Positions 53,256-62,554 of a stretch of DNA of 64,000 nt are shown here, piece after piece; within the stretch, counting starts at the first letter, position 1, and each line of letters starts with the position of its first letter. The notes beneath the pieces were generated by a model that did not search any database, was not told where the DNA came from, and saw only the letters and a program-made list of their open reading frames with translations. The DNA lies in assembly GCF_039540515.1 (NCBI RefSeq), contig NZ_BAABFA010000008.1, positions 186,001-250,000 on the forward strand, written 5' to 3'. The position numbers and the translations under genes were made by a program. This stretch comes from Nemorincola caseinilytica (GTDB lineage: Bacteria; Bacteroidota; Bacteroidia; Chitinophagales; Chitinophagaceae).

Positions 53256-55508
53256 TTACCTCCTCCCCATCAACTGCCCATAAGCCTTTATGAACAGCAC
53301 GCCCAGGTTCTTATGCGGAGGCACATAGTCTTTGAAGCGGGGATACAGGTCTGCATTTTTGGAAAAATACTGATCGAGCCCTGCCCATAGTGGTATCCAG
53401 TTTATATCGTTGCCTTCCTGCAGTATGGTGTTTATGGCGCGGCTCATGGGCTCGTTTATGGCGCCCACACCTGTCTGCTTCGACGATATGATGTGCGCCC
53501 CCGGCGATGACCGCAGCACCTTTGCCACGTTCTGGTAACCCCCGCACGATCCCAGCACCACTACGCGGGCATTGCTGTCTATACGCATCAGTGTGGTCTT
53601 CACATGGTAGCTATGGCCGCGGTGTATCACTACAGTGGGTCTTATATTGTTCGTGGCCAGGTACATATCCAGTGTGTCTATGGCCTTCTCATCCTCTGGC
53701 GCCCGCAACGGCATATTGGCATATAGTACTACGCGCTTACCTGTGAGCGATGTGATGGTAACCCAGTATTTGTTAGAGTCTACCTTCCATTGTTTGTTCT
53801 TCCGGTGGTCGTCCATAAAGCCGGCATATGCATTCATGCCATCCTCATCGCCATAGAAGAACACACGCTCGTGTATGGTACCCGTATCATCGGTGAGCGT
53901 GCGGAAGGGTACTATATTGATAGGTGGCAGTTTCAGCTTGTTCGATGCAGTAGATGCACCTGCATCGGTACCCGCGCCGGATGCGCTCTCTGCCAGCATG
54001 CCCAGCAGGTTGTAGATAGCCATGCCTTTGCGGCTTTCCAGTACCTGGCTCTTGCGGTAGTTCTCTGCTATCCTCACTCTCAGGAATTTCAGCAATGCAG
54101 TATCGTTTATGCTGCCTATGGCATCGGCCACGTTCACGGCATCCTCCAGGTCGTTCTCAGGTCCTTTCTGCAACCCGCTTATGAACCGCGACATCAGCGA
54201 TGTGCGGGCGGTATCATCCATCGTGTTCAGCAACTCGGTAAGGGTATTGTAGCTGGCGCAAAGCCTGATGAACGTACGGAAGTGATCGTGATGCAGGGTG
54301 TCCAGCAACTGGTCTCCCCTCATGGGCGCCATACGCGCTACCATACGCTTGAAGGTGCCCAGGAAACTGCTCGTATATATCTCCTCGCGGCCATATACCA
54401 TGATGTAGAAGAGCGATGCTGCCGACAGGCTGTCCACGCAGCGAAAGCGCACATCATCGGTAGTATCGTGCAGCTCGTTCATCTGCCTTACGAAATCCTT
54501 CAGTGCGCGATACTCAAGTTCTTCGGTGTACAACTGGCGCGATAGCGGCTCATTGCTCATGCGCAGCGCTACCAGCGCATTGAAGCTGCGCGCAGGGTCT
54601 GCTGCTATAGTATCTATAGCATCTATAGTGCCCCTACCTGTGTACAGGTAAGATATGAATGGCAGTGCCCTCAGTGGCGCTTCCGATTCTGCCGAGGTCT
54701 GCACTATGGCCTGTACAAAGGGGTCGTGAGAGCGGTATACGGTGCCCTTCAGCAGTATATCGCTGGAGAGCGCATAACTGAAAATAAGCCTGGGGTCCTG
54801 CCGCGCTGCAGCATTCACGATAGTGATGGCAAAAGTGTCCCGCGAGAACTCCTGCAGCCTTCGCGCCATCATCACCGGGTCGCGGCTGGCCATTGCGGTA
54901 TGTATATAGGCGCGTGCATTGGGCTCGTCGTTCAGTAGTACACGGCCATTGTCCAGCGTATATACATCGGGGTTGGCCATCACAAGGTCGTAGGTCTTAT
55001 GCTCGTTCGATGCCACTATGAGGCTGCGCATATTGTCCACAAGGCTGTCGTAGAACGATGCCCTGGGCCTGGGGTCGGCGCTGTACTGGCGCATCAGCTC
55101 CCATATGCCGCGCAGGCATTGTATCTTCTGCTGGTTGGCCACTGCACTGTCCCTGCCTACAGGCGGCATGTTCTCTACCATTATCTGCAGCCTGTCCACC
55201 CGCTTTAGCAGCGCATCGGTATACATGCCAGAGAATACCACGGGGCCCGGCACTATTATGCGCCCATCCGTTCTGCCATCGGCCTCATCGGCCCGCCTTT
55301 GCTCATTGTCTATCTTTTCATGAAAAAGCGCACGCGCCAGTGGTATCGGCCCCATCAGTGTATCCTGCAGGTAAGGGTCTGTCTTCCAGGGCTTTTTCTT
55401 GGGCGCAGCAACACTTCTCACCACTCTTTTGAGCGTGTCTTGCGATGGCTGCTGGCCATAGGCTACAGCACACACCAGTAAAAGCCATACAAGGCCGGCT
55501 ATCCTCAT
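53256..55508 (-). CDS. Large secreted protein with possible clan-CD-like Cys/His pair
   Basis: 750 residues with a signal peptide (LVWLLLVCAVAYGQ). The first ~480 residues are mostly helical and repeat-like (scaffold). After a Gly/Ala/Ser-rich linker (~485-500), the C-terminal ~230 residues look like an alpha/beta hydrolase-like fold. There, VVIHRGHSYHVK (His629, His632, His635) is followed by strand-turn RVVVLGSCGGY (Cys655). The GH and GSC spacing resembles clan CD cysteine peptidases and the gingipain-type GHG/C pair, but the spacing is short and no substrate pocket is proven. I do not recognise the family. It is not adjacent to any T9SS gene in the window and has no T9SS sorting domain. 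Confidence 0.6.
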   Translation of the reverse strand: MRIAGLVWLLLVCAVAYGQQPSQDTLKRVVRSVAAPKKKPWKTDPYLQDTLMGPIPLARALFHEKIDNEQRRADEADGRTDGRIIVPGPVVFSGMYTDALLKRVDRLQIMVENMPPVGRDSAVANQQKIQCLRGIWELMRQYSADPRPRASFYDSLVDNMRSLIVASNEHKTYDLVMANPDVYTLDNGRVLLNDEPNARAYIHTAMASRDPVMMARRLQEFSRDTFAITIVNAAARQDPRLIFSYALSSDILLKGTVYRSHDPFVQAIVQTSAESEAPLRALPFISYLYTGRGTIDAIDTIAADPARSFNALVALRMSNEPLSRQLYTEELEYRALKDFVRQMNELHDTTDDVRFRCVDSLSAASLFYIMVYGREEIYTSSFLGTFKRMVARMAPMRGDQLLDTLHHDHFRTFIRLCASYNTLTELLNTMDDTARTSLMSRFISGLQKGPENDLEDAVNVADAIGSINDTALLKFLRVRIAENYRKSQVLESRKGMAIYNLLGMLAESASGAGTDAGASTASNKLKLPPINIVPFRTLTDDTGTIHERVFFYGDEDGMNAYAGFMDDHRKNKQWKVDSNKYWVTITSLTGKRVVLYANMPLRAPEDEKAIDTLDMYLATNNIRPTVVIHRGHSYHVKTTLMRIDSNARVVVLGSCGGYQNVAKVLRSSPGAHIISSKQTGVGAINEPMSRAINTILQEGNDINWIPLWAGLDQYFSKNADLYPRFKDYVPPHKNLGVLFIKAYGQLMGRR

Positions 55509-55635
55509 AAATACTCCCGGTAACTAGGGTAAAAGCCTTCAAATATACCCTATTAAATGTGAAGAAAAGTGTAATTGCCTCCTCTGTATAGCTAACGGAT
55601 AAAGCCCTATGAAATTGCACCTCTGCGCGGGCTGC

Positions 55636-56640
55636 TTATAGCGCGCTCACAAGGGCCGCTGCCTTGCTATGCCCGCTTGCTTTCCAGTGCATATCCATAG
55701 GGTATACATCTTCGGGCGTTATTACCTGCCCCAGGTCGGCGAATTGCAGGCCCAGCTTTGCGCATACATCGCGCACCAGGGGCATATACTTATTGTGTTC
55801 GGCATCCATTGCTGGTATGTACACTATGGTCAAGGCGCATTGGGTCTCCTTCGCGAACCTTGCCAGTTCCTCTGCCACCAGCACAAAAGCCTTGGTCCCC
55901 TTCACGGCCCTTTCGCCCGATAGGTGGTCTTTGTACAGGTCCTTTACCCTTATGTTCTTCAGTGCGTTCAGGCAGTAGTAGGCCAGCATATTGCGGCGGG
56001 CGATGGGAGCCTTTATATGCCATTCGTCTACGGCCGTCTGCCATTCATCAAAGCCGGCCGTTGCGGGTTCGTGTATCCTGAAGGAGCCGGCCTGCTCTAC
56101 AAAGTAGGGAAAGGCCCCAAAGGATGTGTTCTCATTATCCAGCAGGTCGTTGGGAGACAGGAAGAGGAATATCTTCTTTCCCTGCACCTGTGCCGATCCC
56201 TCCCATTTGTACAGCATCAGCAGCTCCTGCACATTGCCATAGCCGGGCACGGCCATGTTCAGTACCTTTTTGCCTGTAAGGCGCTCATACTGTTTCTCTA
56301 CACCTTCTTCTTCGTTCACACCCCAGCCGAAGGCATAAGAGTCGCCCAGGAACAGTACATCGGGAGCGTTCAGCGACGCATCATCATCGCGAAAGCCTAC
56401 CGCATTGGTGCGTACCCGTGTGCTGAACTCCGTATTATCGAAGGTCACATCCATGCGGGGTGTCAGCCTATAGCCCAGTACCGGGTCGAACACCACATGC
56501 TCCTTGTCGTACTGGAATACCGACCGGGTACGGAAGTACCGTGCGCGTAGCTGCTGCTGCGATGCCGTCAGTTCCATCGCCACGGCCACTACGGCCAGCA
56601 ACCCGACGAATATACCCACCGATATGAGCGCCCTCTTCAT
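55636..56640 (-). CDS. SGNH/GDSL-family hydrolase, membrane-anchored
   Basis: 334 residues from ATG 56640. An N-terminal signal anchor (ALISVGIFVGLLAVVAVAMEL) puts the rest in the periplasm. Catalytic blocks: GDSYAFGWG (Ser101), a GYGNVQELL segment with the oxyanion Gly, LSPNDLLDN (Asn block) and DMHWKASGHSKAA (Asp/His end), all matching SGNH esterases. Likely substrates are acetylated sugars, peptidoglycan or lipid acyl groups; the exact one is unknown. It faces the dienelactone-hydrolase gene divergently. Confidence 0.85.
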   Translation of the reverse strand: MKRALISVGIFVGLLAVVAVAMELTASQQQLRARYFRTRSVFQYDKEHVVFDPVLGYRLTPRMDVTFDNTEFSTRVRTNAVGFRDDDASLNAPDVLFLGDSYAFGWGVNEEEGVEKQYERLTGKKVLNMAVPGYGNVQELLMLYKWEGSAQVQGKKIFLFLSPNDLLDNENTSFGAFPYFVEQAGSFRIHEPATAGFDEWQTAVDEWHIKAPIARRNMLAYYCLNALKNIRVKDLYKDHLSGERAVKGTKAFVLVAEELARFAKETQCALTIVYIPAMDAEHNKYMPLVRDVCAKLGLQFADLGQVITPEDVYPMDMHWKASGHSKAAALVSAL

Positions 56641-56716
56641 GCGATAAAGGTAGACCATACCTGTGCAAAAGCCAAGCAGTATACCCATGAGCGTACCCTG
56701 TTTAGGAAGTAATACC

Positions 56717-56724
56717 TAGCTTTG
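56717..56724 (+). promoter_or_regulatory. -7 box for the dienelactone-hydrolase gene
   Basis: TAGCTTTG is a perfect TAnnTTTG match ending 15 bases before the ATG at 56740. Confidence 0.5.
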
Positions 56725-56739
56725 CAAAAACACCCCATT

Positions 56740-57546
56740 ATGCTCCTCTCTTTCAAAAGAAGTATATCCTTCTGCGCTGCATTGTTCTGTTTTGTTGCTG
56801 CAATAGCCCAGCCAAAGAACATGAGCATAGTTACCGAAGAGGTATCGTACAAATGCAATGGCGCTACCATGAAGAGCTATGTGATATACGATGCCTCGCG
56901 CCAGGATGCCCGCCCGGCCATAGTGGTAGTGCCCGAGTGGTGGGGGCTCAATGGCTATACCAAGATGCGTGCCCGCATGCTGGCCGAGCTGGGCTATGTG
57001 GCCATAGCTGCTGATATGTATGGCGATGGCAAGACCGCCAAAGACCCGCAAATGGCAAAGGAATATGCCATGCCCTTCTACAAAGATCCGAAGCTGGGTA
57101 AAGAGTGTATAGCCGCTGCTATAGCAAAGGTGAAAGAATACCCGCAGACAGATAAGAGCAAGATAGGCGCCGTGGGTTTTTGCTTCGGGGGGTCTATGGT
57201 GCTTAATGCCGCTAAGATGGGTATGGACCTAAAGGTGGTGGTGAGCTTTCACGGAGGCCTGCAGACAGTGCCTGCAAAGAAGGGCTCGGTAAAAGGAAAG
57301 ATACTGGTGTGCCACGGCGGCGCCGACAAATTCGTTTCCGATACCGATATACTCAGCTTCCGCAAGAACCTGGATACGCTGGGTGTGCCCTACCAGTTCA
57401 TCAGCTACCCCGGTGCCACGCATGCCTTTACCAACCCGCAGGCCACTGCAGTGGGCAAGAAGTATAGTATGCCTATAGAGTACAACGATGAGGCCGCAAA
57501 AAAATCCTGGGGTGATATGAAGAAGTTCCTCAGCGATCTTTTCTGA
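56740..57546 (+). CDS. Exported dienelactone-hydrolase-family protein
   Basis: 268 residues from ATG 56740 with a signal peptide (ISFCAALFCFVAAIAQ), so periplasmic or secreted. The alpha/beta hydrolase triad is intact: Cys148 in AVGFCFGGSM, Asp196 in HGGADKF and His228 in GATHAF. The PEWWGLN motif of the family is present. Members hydrolyse lactones and esters, often with broad substrates; its natural target is unknown. It ends 4 bases from the convergent adhesin gene. Divergent from the SGNH hydrolase gene, so both could serve envelope or polymer turnover. Confidence 0.9.
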   Translation: MLLSFKRSISFCAALFCFVAAIAQPKNMSIVTEEVSYKCNGATMKSYVIYDASRQDARPAIVVVPEWWGLNGYTKMRARMLAELGYVAIAADMYGDGKTAKDPQMAKEYAMPFYKDPKLGKECIAAAIAKVKEYPQTDKSKIGAVGFCFGGSMVLNAAKMGMDLKVVVSFHGGLQTVPAKKGSVKGKILVCHGGADKFVSDTDILSFRKNLDTLGVPYQFISYPGATHAFTNPQATAVGKKYSMPIEYNDEAAKKSWGDMKKFLSDLF

Positions 57547-57550
57547 CCGG

Positions 57551-60391
57551 CTACCTTATCAGGGTCAGGTCGCCCTTCAGCATTTTAGTGTCGCCATGTA
57601 GCGTAAAGAATATCTGGTAGAAGTACACACCCACATCGGCAGGTACATCGCTGAATATGCCGTTCCAGCCGCTATAGATGTCGTTGGTCTTGTATACGCA
57701 CTGCCCATACCTGTTATAGATATTCAGCGTGAAGTTCTCGTAGAAGCGCAGATGACCCACTACACGCGCTATGTCGTTCCTCCCATCCCCGTTCGGTGTG
57801 AATGCCGATGGGAACCAGATATCGCACAGCTCTATGTCTATCGTTACACTGTCAGCGTAGTAGCAGCCGGTCTCATCGGTGGCCACTATGTAGTAGGTAG
57901 TGGTCTTTTCGGGCTGGGCAAAAGGCATGGCACAATCGGTGCAGCTAAGTCCCGCTGCAGGGTACCATGTGTACGTTACCGGGTAGTCGCTTATGGCATC
58001 TATTTTGGCCAGTGTTATACCTGTGCCCACGCATAGCGGAGTATCGGGTATGGTAACATAGGTAAGCGTATTGTGTCCCATATGCACCGAGTCCACTACC
58101 ACACACCCGAATGTGTCCGTCACCGATAGGTAGTAGGTGGTAGGCGCCGGTGGTGTTACCTGTGTGCTGGCGCATGTACTGCACACTACATGTGCCGCAG
58201 GCGTCCATACATACTGTGGCGCGGTAGCAGTGGTCGTAGCATTCACTGTCAGTGTTGTTCCCACGCATACTACAGTATCGTCCGATACCTGTACCGTATA
58301 GTGGTCGGGCCGTACCAGCAGTGTATCTGCCATGGTGCATCCCAGCGGGCCCGTGGCCATCACCATATAGGTGGTGGGTGCCGTGGGCGATGCTATCACT
58401 GTGGCGCAGCTCGTGCAGTTGAGCCCTGTAGCGGGTGTCCATGAGTATACCAGCGGGTAGCCGGTAGCGGTGATGCCCGCTTCCAGTGTTACGCTTTCTA
58501 TATTGCACAGCACAGTATCTCTCATAGGTATCATGGCATGTATCTCGCGCAGTATGGTAGCAGTATCGGTCACGCTGCATCCTGTGGTATCGGTGACGGT
58601 AAGTACATAGGTCATAGATGAGGCGCCTGCGGCCATGGTAGATGCACATGTATCGCAGCTAAGGCCCGTGGCCGGAGACCATGAATAACTGAACGGCATG
58701 CTGTAGCCCGATGCTGCCGATACAAGCGATATGCCCGTATCATCGCACAATACCGTATCGGTGAGGGGCAGTAGTACCAGCGATGGTGTCATGCTCACAG
58801 TATCGGTCAGGGTACATCCCAGTGGGCTTGTACCTGTCAGTATGTAGGTGGCCGCCCCTGCCGGTGATGCCACCACTGCTGCGCAGGTGGTACAGCTAAG
58901 TCCCGCCGCCGGAGACCATGTATACGATACCGGGAATCCGCTGCCGGTAATGCCTGCCGTAAGGGTCACACTGGTGCTGGTGCAGTGTATGGTATCGGGT
59001 ATGGGGGCCTTCATCAGTATCTCCCTTTTTATGATCAGTGTGTCGCTCATGGCACACCCCGTGGCATCGGTCACTGTTACCGTATAGGTAGTGGTAGCTG
59101 GGCCGCTGGCCGTGGTGCCGGCACAGGTAGCGCAGCTAAGGCCGCCCGCTGGTGTCCAGCTGTAGCTCAGTGGGGTATAGTGCCCTATAGGTGCCACCGC
59201 GATACCTATTCCCAGGCTGTCGCAGGCGAACGTGTCGGATACTGGCGGCAGAGATAGCGATGGAGATATCAATACAGTATCCGATACGGTGCATCCCACG
59301 CCATTAGTGGCCTGTACTACATACTCTGTGGCCGTTGTGGGCGATACGAATATGGAATCGCAGCCTGTACAAATGGGCGTACCCGGCAACGATGCCCAGC
59401 TCGCTGTGACGGGCGATAGGCTGTGTGCATGAGGGTGTAGCAGTATTGTCGATCCGGGGCAGATGAAAGTATCGTTCAGCGCATTCATGTATATAGGCGT
59501 TGGCGCTACCGTGCTGTAGAGTGTATCGGCGCAGCCATAGCCGGGCTCAGGCCGCAGTATCACCGCAAAGGTAGTGGTGGCAGAAAGACCGGGGATATGG
59601 AATATCCTTGACGTATCCAGCAGTGTAGAGAATGTGGTGTCGTACCACTCATATCCATAAAAACCAAAAGGGGCGGTCAGCGTCATATTGTCCGTATCGC
59701 ATACGGCGCTGCTGATGGTGAACAGGCCGCAGGTCATATCCAGGTAGCCGTAGCCGAAGTGTGCGCCTGCCCCACAGTCGCCGCTCGCAAAATCCACTAC
59801 CACTGTATGCCCACCCAGGCCCGACAGGTCTATGGTACCTGTAGACCAGTTCTTGTAATATACAAGGGGGCTCACGGTAGATACATGAAAGCTGGGTATG
59901 CCCGGGCTGGCGATATATGTGATGTGCGCGCAGTCTATAGATACGTTGGTAGCAGAGTCGAACGCGTTCACCTCAAAGCGGGGCTGCTGTATGGTGGCGT
60001 GGCCGGGATCTTCGAACACAACGGCATAGCGGTATACAAGGCTGTAATTCGATACCGTAGCAGGTACATGCACATAATAGCGGGCCTTCTCGGACTGGGC
60101 GCCGACAAATGAATTGCCCAGCTGTAGCGCATAACTACCACCGCCGGGTGGCACTACAGGGAAGCCGCCATATGGGTCTACACCCGTGCCCGACATAAGT
60201 GTATGCCGCCCCGATATGGCTACTGTGGGAGAGGGGGTAGATATGGGGCAGCAGGTGCCTGTATAATATTTCCATACTGTTGTATTGCCCAGCTCGAAAT
60301 CGATATTATCAGGGCATGGTGTCACCTGTGCCGTTATATTTTGCACGAATGCAAAATGCAGGATAAGGAAGAGGATATATCTCAGGTGCAT
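57551..60391 (-). CDS. Large Ig-like-repeat adhesin with gliding-motility (T9SS type-B) C-terminal domain
   Basis: 946 residues. Signal peptide LFLILHFAFVQNITAQ. Residues ~20-300 are a large beta-rich region. About seven ~80-residue Ig-like repeats follow (302-855), each with a CxxC pair in a YxWxPAxGLxCxxCA motif and a second conserved Cys in a TGCxxxDT motif; alternate units are more alike (a two-unit period of about 159 residues). The last ~90 residues (FPSAFTPNGDGRNDI, FTLNIYNRYGQCVYKT, VYFYQIFFTLHG) are the gliding-motility-associated domain that directs T9SS export. It likely anchors a surface adhesin or polysaccharide-binding filament. Its function is not known. Confidence 0.9.
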   Translation of the reverse strand: MHLRYILFLILHFAFVQNITAQVTPCPDNIDFELGNTTVWKYYTGTCCPISTPSPTVAISGRHTLMSGTGVDPYGGFPVVPPGGGSYALQLGNSFVGAQSEKARYYVHVPATVSNYSLVYRYAVVFEDPGHATIQQPRFEVNAFDSATNVSIDCAHITYIASPGIPSFHVSTVSPLVYYKNWSTGTIDLSGLGGHTVVVDFASGDCGAGAHFGYGYLDMTCGLFTISSAVCDTDNMTLTAPFGFYGYEWYDTTFSTLLDTSRIFHIPGLSATTTFAVILRPEPGYGCADTLYSTVAPTPIYMNALNDTFICPGSTILLHPHAHSLSPVTASWASLPGTPICTGCDSIFVSPTTATEYVVQATNGVGCTVSDTVLISPSLSLPPVSDTFACDSLGIGIAVAPIGHYTPLSYSWTPAGGLSCATCAGTTASGPATTTYTVTVTDATGCAMSDTLIIKREILMKAPIPDTIHCTSTSVTLTAGITGSGFPVSYTWSPAAGLSCTTCAAVVASPAGAATYILTGTSPLGCTLTDTVSMTPSLVLLPLTDTVLCDDTGISLVSAASGYSMPFSYSWSPATGLSCDTCASTMAAGASSMTYVLTVTDTTGCSVTDTATILREIHAMIPMRDTVLCNIESVTLEAGITATGYPLVYSWTPATGLNCTSCATVIASPTAPTTYMVMATGPLGCTMADTLLVRPDHYTVQVSDDTVVCVGTTLTVNATTTATAPQYVWTPAAHVVCSTCASTQVTPPAPTTYYLSVTDTFGCVVVDSVHMGHNTLTYVTIPDTPLCVGTGITLAKIDAISDYPVTYTWYPAAGLSCTDCAMPFAQPEKTTTYYIVATDETGCYYADSVTIDIELCDIWFPSAFTPNGDGRNDIARVVGHLRFYENFTLNIYNRYGQCVYKTNDIYSGWNGIFSDVPADVGVYFYQIFFTLHGDTKMLKGDLTLIR
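57827..59488. repeat. DNA encoding seven ~80-residue Ig-like repeats
   Basis: Protein repeats in the adhesin are reflected at DNA level as imperfect tandem copies, with recurrent YxWxPAxGLxCxxCA coding blocks roughly every 240 bases and greater similarity every second unit. Boundaries are approximate. Confidence 0.7.
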
Positions 60392-60468
60392 AAGGAGGTG
60401 TTCGGGTATTAGTGTGGGTATGATAAATTATAGACAAATAATATGCCAGAAAGGTTGGCCGGGGCGGG

Positions 60469-60489
60469 GACAAACAAAAAATGTTTGTC
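60469..60489. repeat. 8-bp inverted repeat upstream of the adhesin gene
   Basis: GACAAACA (60469-60476) pairs with TGTTTGTC (60482-60489) across AAAAA, 78 bases upstream of the adhesin start. It may be an operator or mRNA hairpin. Confidence 0.45.
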
Positions 60490-60550
60490 GGTACCCATTC
60501 CAATACCTGCTGCTCTACTATAGGCCGCACATACCCACCCAATGTTAGAC

Positions 60551-62332
60551 TCAGCAGCAGGCGCCCTCTGCCTTCGTCACCTTGTACAGGTACTTTTGCA
60601 TATCCCAGGCGCTGGTAGGGCAGCGCTCGGCGCACAGCCCGCAGTGCAGGCATACATCCTCGTCCTTCACCATTACCCGGGTAGTGGTCAGCGGGGCCGA
60701 TACATAGAGGTCCTGTGCCGTATTGGTGGCCAGTACACGCGTATGCCGGCGCAGCTCTTCTTCCTCCATATTGGGTGTAAAGGTGATGCACGCTGTAGGG
60801 CATATATCCATACAGGCATCGCACTCTATACATTTACTGGCCGTGAATACCGTTTGCACATCGCAGTTCAGGCAGCGTTCTGCCTCTTTGAAGCCTGTTG
60901 GCAGGTCAAAGCCCAGCTCCACTTCTTTCTTGCGGTCTGTGAGGGTCAGGGCCTTATCGGCATGGGGTACGGCATAGCGCGTATCGGTCACTACCAGGCT
61001 GTCATAGCTCCATTCATGTATGCCCATCTTCTGGCTCATCAGGTTGGTGTAGGGCGCCGGGCGTTCCATTATATCCCTGCCGCTGCAGTATAGGTGTATA
61101 GATACTGCGGCCTGGTGCCCGTGCGCCACGGCCGTTATCACATTCTTGGGGCCAAAGGCGGCATCGCCGCCAAAGAACACCCCTGGGTGGGTAGATGCGA
61201 ATGTGGTCTCGTTCACCACCGGCATGTCCCATTTATCGAACTCTATGCCCAGGTCGCGCTCTATCCACGGAAAGCTGTTCTCCTGGCCTATGGCCACCAG
61301 CACATCGTCGGCAGGGTAGAAGACCTCGGGCTCGCCGGTAGGTACCAGCTTGCGTTTGCCCTTATCGTCATACACGGCATGTACCTTTTCAAAGGTCATG
61401 CCCTTTAGCACACCGTTCTCCACCAAGAAGGTCTTTGGCACATGGTTGTCTATTATGGGTATGTCCTCGTGCAGCGCATCCTCCTTCTCCCATGGCGATG
61501 CCTTCATCTCGGCAAATGGGCTGCGCACTATTACCCGTACTTCTTCGCCACCCAGGCGGCGCGCGGTACGGCAGCAATCCATAGCGGTATTACCGCCCCC
61601 CAGCACTATCACCCGGCGGCCTATCTTGCTTGTATGCTCAAAGGCCACATTGGCCAGCCAGTTGATGCCTATGTGTATATTGGCTGCGGCCTCTTTACGG
61701 CCGGGTATGTCCAGGTCGCGGCCCTTGGGTGCTCCCGATCCTACAAAGACAGCATCATAGCCCTGCACCAGCAGTTCCTTCAGACTGCTCACATAGTGGT
61801 TGAAATGTTTGTGTATGCCCAGGTCCAGTATATAGCCCACCTCCTCTTCCAGTACGGCCTCCGGCAGCCGGAAGGATGGTATCTGGCTACGCATGAAGCC
61901 GCCGCCGCCCCGCTGCTCGTCATATATGTGCAGCTCGTAACCCAGGGGGGCCAGGTCTCGCGCCACGGTGAGGGCCGCTGGGCCTGCGCCTACCAGTGCC
62001 ACCTTCTTGCCATTGGGGGCAAAGGGGCCCTGTGGCATATACTGCCGCACATCGCCCTTATTATCGGCCGTTACGCGTTTCAGGCGGCATATGGCCACCG
62101 GTTCTTCCTCTACGCGGCCACGGCGGCAGGCCGGCTCACAGGGCCGGTCGCAGGTGCGGCCCAGTATACCGGGAAACACGTTCGACTCCCAGTTCACCAT
62201 ATAGGCCTCTGTATATTTCTGCTGGGCTATCAGCCTTATGTATTCGGGTACGGGGGTATGCGCGGGGCATGCATACTGGCAGTCCACTACCTTGTGGAAA
62301 TACTCGGGGTCGCCGATGTCTGTAGGTTTCAA
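60551..62332 (-). CDS. GltD-like FeS flavoprotein oxidoreductase with C-terminal ferredoxin domain
   Basis: 593 residues; the chosen start is TTG 62332, as the LKPTDIGDPEYFHKVVDCQYACPAHT N-terminus fits the family. The N-terminal FeS domain has Cys18, Cys22, Cys61, Cys65, Cys69 and Cys82. An FAD-binding motif (VALVGAGPAALTVARDLA, ~111-128) and an NADPH motif (VIVLGGGNTAMDCCR, ~245) follow, as in the glutamate synthase small subunit. The last ~100 residues are a 2x[4Fe-4S] ferredoxin (CIECDACMDICP and CLHCGLCAERCP). It could pass electrons from NAD(P)H to ferredoxin-linked enzymes. Its partner is not in the window. Confidence 0.88.
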   Translation of the reverse strand: MKPTDIGDPEYFHKVVDCQYACPAHTPVPEYIRLIAQQKYTEAYMVNWESNVFPGILGRTCDRPCEPACRRGRVEEEPVAICRLKRVTADNKGDVRQYMPQGPFAPNGKKVALVGAGPAALTVARDLAPLGYELHIYDEQRGGGGFMRSQIPSFRLPEAVLEEEVGYILDLGIHKHFNHYVSSLKELLVQGYDAVFVGSGAPKGRDLDIPGRKEAAANIHIGINWLANVAFEHTSKIGRRVIVLGGGNTAMDCCRTARRLGGEEVRVIVRSPFAEMKASPWEKEDALHEDIPIIDNHVPKTFLVENGVLKGMTFEKVHAVYDDKGKRKLVPTGEPEVFYPADDVLVAIGQENSFPWIERDLGIEFDKWDMPVVNETTFASTHPGVFFGGDAAFGPKNVITAVAHGHQAAVSIHLYCSGRDIMERPAPYTNLMSQKMGIHEWSYDSLVVTDTRYAVPHADKALTLTDRKKEVELGFDLPTGFKEAERCLNCDVQTVFTASKCIECDACMDICPTACITFTPNMEEEELRRHTRVLATNTAQDLYVSAPLTTTRVMVKDEDVCLHCGLCAERCPTSAWDMQKYLYKVTKAEGACC

Positions 62333-62504
62333 TAGTACAAAGTTTTTTGTGTGAACAATACTTCTGCCTATGAGCCTTCAACGGTCTTGTGGAGCTGGTG
62401 CCTTGCTGTATGCCTGTAAGAACTTCCTCTAAGATAATAAAATTCCATTGAATATCCTTCGCCCCTGCGAAAAGAACTGAGGTGATACTGTATGGGACAA
62501 AAAG

Positions 62505-62532
62505 AAAAAGCTCCGGAGAACCGGAGCTTTTT
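62505..62532 (-). terminator. Intrinsic terminator of the YD-repeat T9SS cargo gene
   Basis: A perfect 12-bp stem (AAAAAGCTCCGG, 62505-62516, with CCGGAGCTTTTT, 62521-62532), loop of 4. A-run to the left gives the U-run for the minus-strand transcript; the element is symmetrical enough to work both ways. Confidence 0.9.
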
Positions 62533-62554
62533 ACTGTTTATTGCCTTTAGGATA

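Noticed and set aside
57827..59488. Ig-like repeat DNA mistaken for a CRISPR array
   Set aside because: Units are ~240 bases, coding and imperfect, with no short uniform repeat and spacer pattern.
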